Part shown: positions 1 to 9,200 of the stretch, one piece after another
Numbering within the stretch: the stretch's first letter is position 1
Layout: each line of letters begins with the position of its first letter
Assembly (NCBI GenBank): GCA_937916135.1
Contig: CALFTQ010000175.1
Location: 1 to 9,907, forward strand
DNA length: 9,907 bases
Origin: an uncultured Verrucomicrobiales bacterium
Lineage (GTDB): Bacteria > Verrucomicrobiota > Verrucomicrobiia > Verrucomicrobiales > Akkermansiaceae
Reading direction: 5' to 3'
Notes under the pieces: model-generated
Database searches by the model: none
Told to the model about the DNA's origin: nothing
Seen by the model: the letters and a program-made list of their open reading frames with translations, nothing else
Position numbers and translations under genes: made by a program

Positions 1-183
1 TTGCTCGCTATGGGTATGTCGCCCTGACGGGCTCAAAATTCCGCGGGCTTTTAGCTCGCCAAATTCCAATTCGTTCGTCACCACCCATGCGGATAACACA
101 TCAATCTTTAATTACCTCATCAATAATTGCCGGAGCAATAATGCTTACTCTGTTGTGGGCAAAATCCCTGGGGCAAACACTAT
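1..183. other. Intergenic stretch with small hairpins, no gene seen
   Basis: No convincing coding frame, RNA gene or promoter is visible. The first 60 bp hold two short hairpins: GCCC-TGAC-GGGC (21-32), and GCGGGC-TTTTA-GCTCGC (43-59, one G-T pair). The hexamer GCTCGC occurs at 3-8 and 54-59. The remainder (about 90-145) is AT-rich with a CAATAAT direct repeat (121-127 and 136-142). The hairpin part may be the edge of a dispersed repeat. Confidence 0.4.
56..71 (+). repeat. Flanking inverted repeat, left copy
   Basis: TCGCCAAATTCCAATT here matches the reverse complement of 9889-9904 at 15 of 16 positions. A rough chance estimate for two ~165-bp flanks is well below 1 in 1000. The copy overlaps the right arm of a small hairpin (43-48 with 54-59), suggesting it belongs to a structured intergenic repeat. 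Confidence 0.5.
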
Positions 184-223
184 AAAACCACCGGCACTGC
201 AAGGTGGCAGTACCGGTGGTTTT
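184..223 (-). terminator. Rho-independent terminator after the giant gene
   Basis: An 11-bp perfect outer stem (184-194 with 213-223) encloses a CA/TA mismatch, a 4-bp inner stem (CTGC/GCAG, 197-200 with 207-210) and a 6-nt loop. On the minus strand the GC-rich stem ends in TTTT, 12 bp past the TGA stop (236-238). The T-tract is matched by A's on the other arm, so the hairpin could also stop transcription arriving from the left on the plus strand. Confidence 0.9.
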
Positions 224-235
224 AGTTATATCGAA

Positions 236-3200
236 TCAATTCTTTCTCCGTCGGCGGCTTGCGAGCGCTGAGAGCGCCAGCAGACTGAGAGTGGTCGTGG
301 TAGGCTCGGGAACGTGTACCACCAGGAGGCTGCCCACGTTGTCAATCACCTGGTAGGTGACGTACAGCTGGGCATTGTTCACGTTGGTGAACACCTCGCT
401 GGCCAGCACCTTGCCATCACTGGCAGCCTCGGTCACACTGGGCAGGGTCACATCGCTCAGCCCGGTGAAGAGCTTCAACTCCTGCCAACCGTACATGGTG
501 CCCACCGTGGCAAGCAGGTTTTCACCCATGGTCACCTTTCCGCCGAAGGTCAGCGCTCCATTCAGCGTGACGGCTCCGGCGCTCAGGTCTGTCATGTCCA
601 GGGTGGAACCAGCGGCCAGGGTCAGGCTGGTGTTCAGCGTGGCTGCGCCACCCAGCAGGGTAGAGCCGCTTACCGTCACGCTGGACTTGGTGGAGGTATC
701 CTGCGTGGCACCGGCAAAGAAACCGACTTCCACCTTGGTGGCCGCATGCAGCTGCGCCAGGGTGTAGGCCTCCGTCCCGTGGATGTTGGCCGTGCCGCCG
801 GTCACGCTGATGCGGTCCAGCTCATCGCCGGAGTTATTCAGGTGCAGAACACCCGCACCTTGTTTGACAATGCCGCCACCGGATGCCGGTGTTGTTTGTG
901 TCTTTCTGCCATCTGCGTGTACTAATCCGGAAACGTCCAGAGATGCATTTCCTGCTACATTGTAATTGATGGTGCTTCCCCCTCGCAGGCGCGTTTTAGC
1001 CGAGATGGTATTATCCCCAGATGTCGCGCTTATGGTATTCTTGCCGTCTTGGTTGATGTCCAGTGCAGCGTAGCGGGTACCACCATTTACCAGGTATCTA
1101 CCACCGCCGTTGTCGTTGGCAATGAGGCTGGCTCCATTGCTCAGATTGATGTTCCACAAGGCCAGTGTCTGACGCGTGCTTCCAAAATCAATGGTGCCGC
1201 CATCCACGGTGATGGTTTTGCCGTAGGCTGGGCTGTTTTGCTCTTTACCCCAGTACAGGGTATCCGACCCCTCCCCGGCAAATTTAAGCGTGGCTTTTGT
1301 TTTCACGTTGATATCGCCCAGCAACTTTTTCTCTCCATCAATTTCGGCTTTGGCATTTGCCTGGAGTACCAGGTTGGAACTAATTTCCTTTACATTGTTA
1401 TCCAGTGTGGTCCCTTCTGCCACTTCCAGTGTGCCGGCTCCGGTCACATTACCTGCCAGCGTATAGGTGGTGCCGCTGGTCTGGTTCAGCACCACCTTGC
1501 CAGCGTTGATGGTCATGGCACCGCTGGCGGTGGTGGTGCCGCCCAGTGTCAGCGTACCCTTGTTGACCGTGACGGTGCCAAAGGACCCATTGCCGTTGAA
1601 CGCCTGCGCGCCTTCGCCATCTTTCACCAGGTTGAGCTTATTGCTGCCCACTACTTCGCCGTTGAAGGTATAGCTGGTGCCTCCAGCAGTATTGATGGTC
1701 AGGCTGCGCTCGGTAACGGATACCGTGTCGGGTGCCTGACCTCCCTGGAACCATTCCGTCTGTGTGTCGATGGTGCCGGAGAAGAGCTTGGCGCGGTTCC
1801 CGATGCCGGTGCCGGATTCCAGACCGGCAATAGTGGCACTGGCAGTGTTGATACCCAGCCCCAGAATGGCATTGCCGGAGTTTGTGGCTGCGAGGTCGAT
1901 GTGTGCACCGGCCAAGGCTTCATCCCCGGAGATGATGATGAAAGCCGAGCGCTTGTCGCCTGTTGCATGCCCCCGCAACTCGACCTCGCCTGCAAAGTTG
2001 CCCGCAGCTGCTGTGGCAGAGCCGAATTCAAACAGGGTTGCTTTGGAGAATGCGGTTCGTTTTTCCAGTTTCAGCATGGAGGAGTTGAGCCCCGGGGCCA
2101 TATTCAGCGTGTCTACTGCAAAATAGCCGGAGTTCCCGGAATCCTTCAGGGTGCCGCTGCTGCCGTTGAGCTGCAGGGTGCCGATGCGGGTGGCCTTGGT
2201 TGTTTCCTGTTCATCGTGGGTGGACAGGGTGGCTCCTTCTCCCAGCACCAGGCTGGAGATGCTGGTGTTCTCACCGCCATTGCCATTCGCGTAGTGCAGT
2301 TGCAGATGAGCCGAATCGGCCACATTCACCTGATTGGCACGGAATGCGTACGTGCCGGGATCCTTGATCACCACGGTTCCGGCTTGCTGCACATCCAGCC
2401 TGGAAACCAGGATATCCGAGCCGAGGGTGACCGTGGCACTGCCGGTGAAGATGGCATTGTCACTGTTCACGAAGGATGTATCCGTAGTGGTTCCCATGAA
2501 GGCATCTGTCTGCTGCCACACCTTGTTCTCACTGTTCTGGTTCCAGGTGCCGGTGCTGCCACCGTTCCAGGTAAGTTCCATGCTCTCCACGATGTATTGG
2601 AATGTTCCGTGCTGCCCGAGTTGAATTTCAGCGCGTCCGGAATTGGCCAGGCTCATTCCATTCAGATAGAAGTTATCGATGGTGAGGGAATCCCAGCCGC
2701 TGAGCTGGCCACCGGCAGAGAGATCGAAGATGCTGTAGGTGGTATTGGCTGCCAGGAATCCGAAATCGAGGATGGAGTTTTCCCCGAAACTGAAGGTGGC
2801 ACCATTGGTGAGCTGAATGCCGCCCGTGGAGCCGAAACTGATGCTGCTCAGATCCAGCGTGGCATTTCCCACGGTGAGACCGGTGGCGGCTTCCAGCATG
2901 CCCCTGGCCGCAGAGCCGATGACCAGTTTGCCGGCTTCCACCGAGATGGAACCATTGAAGTTCTGCCCGTTGAATCCGGTGCTGGCTCCCAGGAAAGCCT
3001 GCGTACCCTCGCCGGTCTTGAGAATGTTCAGATTGCTGAGCACGCGGCCGTTGTAGGTGTATTCGGTGTTGGCGGCAGTGTCGATTCTGAGTGTCCGCAG
3101 AGTGGAGTCCTGAAGGTTGTAGGCTCCTTTCTCTTCATCGCCGCGGTTCCAGCCGCAGTCCTGTTTGGATTGACCTGAGAAAAGCAGAGCATTGCGCCCT

Positions 3201-6200
3201 ACGTCGGCAGAGGATTCAAGACCAGCGATGGTGGCGTTATCCGCCATGATACCCAGGCCCAGGTAGGCGTTGGTCGATGCCTGCGTATTCATCTTCACCA
3301 CGGCCTTGGCCAGTGTATCCTTGCCGGCCAGGGTGATGAACACGGAGTGGTTGTTGTTATTGGCCCTGGTGTTGCTCAGCACCACATCGCCTTTGAAGTT
3401 GCCGGTCGCGGCCGTGGCGGAACCCAGCTCGAAGATGGCCGTATAGGACGCACCATGCAGCGAGGATTCCTTGGTGAGGTTCAGCGTGCTGCTCTCGCCG
3501 GTGGTATTCAGGGTACCCACTTTCAGGTAGCCCGAGCCGTAGATTTCTTTGATGGTGGCCGAACCTTCCACCGCCAGGGTATCGATGATGGCGGAATCGG
3601 ATGTCTTGTCGCTTCGGTTATCAATGGCGAGCGTGGCGTTATTTCGAAGCTCGAGATGGCGTATCTGCTTGTCGCTTCCGTCTGTTTCTCCGGCATTGCG
3701 CAAAATAGCCGTTGCGTTGCTGCCTATGGCAAGCGAACCGATTGTCATGGCCGAATCGAAACTGAGCGTGCCTTTTGTCAGGTTGAGCCGGGCTCCGGTG
3801 TCGCCATGGTGCGTGAGTTCGAGAGAGCCGGCAGCGTAGGTGGCGTTCCCATCGCTGCCGAATGTGCCGAGAATGCCGCCGGTGCCAAGTTCAGCAGTGG
3901 TAATCCGGCCCTGAAGAGTAGAGTCTTCGATACTGATGGTGCTGCCGGTTATCTGCACATTCCCCGCCAGCGTGGCGTTGCGGATGGTGGCCGAGGCATC
4001 GTTCAGACTGATGTTGCCGGTCAGGGTGCCGCCGGACTGGGTGTAGCTGCCGCCGTTTTCGGCGGTGATATCGGCGGTCATGTTGCTGCTCACCTCCAGC
4101 GCGGCATCGTTCACCAGCACGCCGGCGGTGAAGGTGTTACCTCCGGTGTTGCTGAGCTTCAGGTCGCCCTTGTTGCCCACGGTCAGGCTGGTGCCGCTCA
4201 GGGAGCCGGTGCCGGTGATTTCATAGGCCGCCTGCTGGGCGCCGATGCTGCCGGTGGTCTGGTTGCTGCCCAGGGTGATGGTTTCGCGGCTGGTTGCGTT
4301 GTTGCCTGCGGCCACGCCTTCGGCATTCAGCATGATATCCTTGCCGCTGGTGAAGGTTGTCTTTCCGCTCGCTTCATCAGAGTACCAGTTGGTGCCTGTC
4401 CAGGTGCCATCGCCGCCGCTGCGCCAGAAGAGCCGCTGGTCATTCCCCACGCTCAGCACCAGGGCTCCGGCATCATTCTTGCTCAGGCTCAGGCGGCCGT
4501 TCATGTAATCGGCCAGGGTGTAGGCGGTGGTGTTCCCGGCCTGGGTGAGCAGGGTGTATTCTCCCTTGCGGAGGTCGTTGAACATATTGAGCTCCAGCCC
4601 GATTACCGTGCTCCCGGCGCTGATGCTGCTGCTCAGGGTGGACCAGGTGTCGGCCTGGGTGGCATCCGGTATACCGGTGAAATCGAAGCTCAGATTCAGG
4701 GAGGAGCCGCTTTCCTCACCGGCGGGGGCAACGCTGATGCCACCCAGCGAGAAATCTCCGGTGCCGCCGAGATGCAGGTTCAGGATACCACTGCCGGTGA
4801 TGGCGCTGGCAGTGGAAAGTGCTGCGGGGCTGCTGAGCCGCAGGTCGGCTCCGGCAGCGGCGGAGATACTGCCGCCGAAGGCGCTGCTGCCGCCCAGAAT
4901 GACCCGCGCATCTGCTGCCAGATTCACCGTGCCGCTGCCGGTGATACCGCCGGCCAGCTCCAGCACACCGCCGTTGGCCGTGGCGAGGTTGAGCTCACTG
5001 CCGCTCATGCTTACGGTGCCGGTCAGGCGGTTGGTGATATTGTGGCTCTGCAGGGTGGCGCCATTGCCGGCGGTGATGCCGTTGGCGTAGGTGTACACCA
5101 CATTCGTGTTGTCGGCTGTGCCGGTGCCGGCCAGCCGCAGGATGAGCCCGTCGTTCAGCGTCACCTTGCCCAGGCCCAGCGCGGTGCTGGTCTGGCTCAT
5201 GGCCTTGCCGCCATCCAGTCGCAGGGCAAACTTGTCGTCATTGCTGCCATTGTCATTCGCGATGACCAGCTCGCCATAGGTATTCGCAGAATCTGCGGTG
5301 AAGGTCATGCTTTCGTTGCCGGCAATGGTCAGCGTCTTCCCTTCGCCGGAGATGACGCCGCGTATCGTGCCGCCCAGGTGGTTCTTCACCCCGTAGTGCC
5401 CATCCATATCAGTATCAGAATCCTCGATTGTACTGCGATAGTAACCGTAGAAACCGGGAGACACACCGTTGTGTCGAGTTGCTGAGGGCGATACCGAATG
5501 CGATGCGATAGTGGCATCATCTGCAAGATGTACATTGCCAGTAATTGTAGAATCGCAGTCAATGGATAAAGCTCCGAGAGTCAAGGCTTCATGAACCAGA
5601 TCGGTACCGGCCTTACCTGCCATGCCTGTTCCCGATATGATATAATCTGCCCGGGAGGTAATGGCAACATCTGAAACGTGAACGAGGTTATTGGTGATGC
5701 GTACCTGACTGCCGGAATCGACCTGGATGGTTGCGTAGTCGAAAGCTTCTGCCGTATTGAATGCTGCATTGGATTTTGTGTTGTAGGTTAAATCCTTACC
5801 GACATACAGTCGCGTATTTCCGGTGACGTGAACCGTGCCCTCAAATCCGGCGGCCTGCTGGGTGAGCAGCATATTGCCCCCGCTGGCGATTTCAATGGTG
5901 CCGGTGCCGCTCAGTTTCTGGTTCAGGAGGGTCTGGCCCAGGTTGCCGTATGTGACCTGGTTGGCCGTGACTTGCAGCGTGCCGGAGGGGTTGATGAGGA
6001 TGGTGTTTTCCCGGGAGCCGATGCCACCGCTGGCGGCAGAAACAGCCACGCGTCCCTCCTCGATGATGAGTCCGCCGGACCAGCCGGAGTTGCCCCCCAT
6101 TTCCAGGGTGCCGGTGCCGGTTTTCACCAGGCTGAGGTTGGCGCCATTGGCGGAGTCGGAAAGCACGCCATTGGCCAGGCTGGTGGTGGTGCCCTGGGTC

Positions 6201-9200
6201 ACGTTCAGTCTGAGCTGCGATGCGGAGTCGCCATTGTTCTGCAGGGAAGCTCCTTCGCCGGCGCTCAGGTTATTAACGGTGAGGTTGTTCCCATCCGTAT
6301 ACAGCACAGCGCCCTTTCTGAGCTGCAGGGAGTTCACCTGCGCCAGGCTGTTTTCATGCCCGGCATGGATACCGATGCTGCCGGTGTTGGCCGCATCAGC
6401 CAGTTGCAGGCCGCCGCCGGCGGTGATATCGCCGGTGTAGGCATTCTCCCGCGCCAGGGTGACGCTGCTGCCGGTGGTACCCTGGCCGTCTATTTCCATG
6501 GCCTTGGTGCTGTCCAGTTCTGTATCCAGGGTCAGGTTGCCGCTGCCGCCCAGTCGGTATTTATCCCCCACAGTGAGGATGCCGGTGAAGGTCAGGTCAC
6601 CAGCGGCACCCAGGGCTACACCGTATCCGGTCAAATCCAGATCCATGGAGGAAGTGGCGGCGATGGAGCCGACGGAATCCGCCCGGGAAAGGATGCCGAG
6701 TTCACCACTGTTGTGCAGCGCGAGCGAGTTGCTATACGAAAGCGTGACGCGGGCATTGCCCAGGGCGCTCGCTCCCGTGGCTTCATCCTTTGCATAGGTG
6801 AGCATATTGCCCGTACCCAGAATGAAGATGTTGCCGCTGAAATTGTTTTGCAGGTTGGTCAGGTGTACCGTGCCGGAGGACCACTCATTGCCGATGATGA
6901 GGTCATTTTCACCGGTGAGCAGGAATTGCACATTCAGGGTGCCGCCACCACCGCCCAGTTTCCATGCTCCGTTGACGGCATTGAGCGCCACATCCGCGTT
7001 GCCGTAATTCACGGTCTTGCCTTGCTGCGCGCCGATGTAGAGCCCCTTGTAATTGCTCAGATTCAGCTGGGATGCCGTATCGGCAGAGAGCGCCAGCACG
7101 CCGGTGGAGGAGGAATCCACCCTGGAGAGCAGGGTAGCGCCGGTTTCGGCGGTTGAAGCAATCCAGCCCTTTTCCTGCACCACCCATTTGTTGTTAGTCG
7201 TGTTGCCCAGAGCGGTGGCGGTGGTGGCAATCAGACCGCCGGAAATGAGGGTTTTGGTGCCTGACATGCTGCCGTTGCTGCCGCTCAGGGTGAGGGTGCC
7301 GCCCGTGGTGCCGGCATCCACAGAAACGGAACCTTTGCCGTAGATGGTGGCACCCAGGGTGGTGTTGGCGGTGGTGCCGGCGCTGTACTGGATTTTCAGA
7401 GAGGAGTCGGAGCCAGCCAGGTATATGTCATTGCCTGAATTTGCACCCTTGTAGCCGTAGTACTCTGCGTATTGGTAGGTATCCTCAGGGGCCGCACCGC
7501 CTTCCACATACTCATATTGGTGCTTTACGCCCTCCCGAATGACAAACGTGCCGCCATTGTACAGGTAGACAGAGCCTTGCAGCCTCGCATGGCTTCCCAG
7601 TTCAAAGGTAGCCCCATTGGCCACTTCGATATTCATCTTGGCATCGGCATAGTGCCAGTCATCGGCATTGGTGTAGCGGGCGGCATTTTTGCCGTTGACG
7701 GAGCCCATGCCGTGGATGGTGTTGGTGCCGCTCAGGATGACCTTGCCGCTGTTCACAACAAGACCACTGTTGCCCCAGTTTGACAGGTCTGTATGGATGC
7801 TGTTGAGAGTCCAGGTGCTGCTTTCTCCGGCATCATAGACAATTTGGAGCGTGCCGGTTGCAGAATCCCGGAACGAACCGGCATAGGTTGTGTTGCCGCT
7901 TTGCTTGTAAGTGAGAATGGATTGTACGAGGGAACCCGTACGCGATGAGTTGGTAATGATGGCTTCCTCTGTCAGGGCGTTGATGGTAAAGCGACCATCC
8001 GCATCGGTGCTGGTGTACCAGTCCATGCTGTTGCCACTCAGATCCAGCGTGCCGCCGCCGGCGCCGAAGGTGAAGTCGCGCTCAATCTGGTCGACACTGC
8101 CGATGACTACCTTGGCGCCACTGCTGGCCAGCACATTGTAGGCGGCGTGGCCTCCGGTCTGCTGCAGGTAGGTGGTGCCGCTGCCGCCGAGGTTGAGCAG
8201 GGCATTGGTATCGCCCGTGCCGTCGATGTACAAATCACCTGCGCCCACCTTGCGCCACTCGGTCATGTATGTGGTGCTGTTGTTGAGCTTCAGGTGTACC
8301 TCGGCGCCTTCGTTGATGACATAGCCTGCGTGGTTGAACATGGCGCCGGTGCCCTCAGCAGCGGAGATGTTGAACATCGCTTTATCCATGTCTTCGCCCT
8401 TGTTGAACTCGGCATAGCCGATACCGAGGTCCACCGTGGCATTCAGGATGATATTGTTCTCTGCCTGTGTGGGGGTGAACACGAGGTTCTGGGTGTAGAA
8501 AAGGTCGGCATCCCCCACTTTCAAATCCGATATGCTTTGCCCGTAAGTCGGGCTGCCGAATGTGTAGTCCACATTCTCGTAGGCATACCAGTTTGATTTA
8601 TCTTTGCGGTAGGAGAGGTCACCCCAGGTGTTGGTCTGCACCCCGTTGTAGCGGCCCAGCTCATTGCCTGCTGCATCCTTGGCCAGGCCGTAGTGGAGCG
8701 TGGTGCTGTAGGCGCCGTCGGTGATGGTTTCCCCGGTTTCGGAGACGGCACCCAGATAGACTGTGGAGGTGCTGCTCATATCCACCGCAGCATCGAATGA
8801 TTTGAGGGTATCAGCGGTCCATTCGATGTTGCCGCGGGCCTGGCCGTAGGAGTTGCCGCCGCCGGACTGCTGGGCTGCGATGTATTCGTACTGCCCGGTA
8901 GCGCTGTTGTAGATGAAGGTGGGGCTGCCGGAATCGCCAGCGCGTATGCCGTTGGGCAGCGGGTAGGCCAGGTTTGCGCCGGAGTTGCCTTCTTCGCCAT
9001 AGCCCGGCTGCTGGTGCAGGCTGAGGTTATCCGAACCGGCGTGAATCTGGCCGTCGGTGATGGTGTTGATGGCGCCGATGATGTAGACATAGGGGCCGGT
9101 CAGGCTTTCCATGCGCTCCTGTTCTTCATTCCAGACGTACTGAGTGCCGGAGCCTGAGTGGTACAGGTAGCTGCCGTCCAGGGCCTCCACCTGGTCATTG

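Larger units (their letters stand above)
4439..7402 (-). other. Beta-helix passenger, first unit (residues ~781-1768)
   Basis: Long Gly/Ser/Thr/Asn/Ala-rich sequence of short beta-strand and turn repeats, typical of parallel beta-helix passengers. An autotransporter-associated beta-strand repeat is clear near residues 1204-1240 (LVKTGTGTLEMGG, then GLIIEEGRVAV), and related LxLxGSNxxxSGxxxLxxG patterns occur near 820-850. The unit ends with a compact strand-rich segment (~1700-1768) leading into a GTW boundary motif. The likely role is a stalk or scaffold holding the protease away from the cell; no catalytic motif is visible here. Individual repeat borders are too degenerate to place by eye. 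Confidence 0.75.

Noticed and set aside
314..925. Plus-strand frame of 203 codons antisense to the C-terminal unit
   Set aside because: It lies opposite well-conserved PEP-CTERM and beta-helix coding sequence, and its translation is His/Gly/Gln-rich without any motif.
239..1585. Possible C-terminal autotransporter barrel
   Set aside because: The end lacks a run of amphipathic strands and a terminal aromatic residue. It instead ends in VPEP, a hydrophobic segment and an Arg cluster.
1586..7141. Repeats considered as a CRISPR or tandem DNA array
   Set aside because: The repeats exist at protein level with degenerate spacing and diverged DNA; there are no identical DNA repeats with uniform spacers.
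1049..7156. Very long plus-strand open frames (1049-3178, 3347-5485, 5828-7156; 709, 712 and 442 codons)
   Set aside because: All are codon-aligned with the minus-strand gene, so their openness simply reflects rare use of TTA, CTA and TCA in that gene. Their translations show no signal peptide, domain or sensible composition, and no promoter or ribosome site precedes them.
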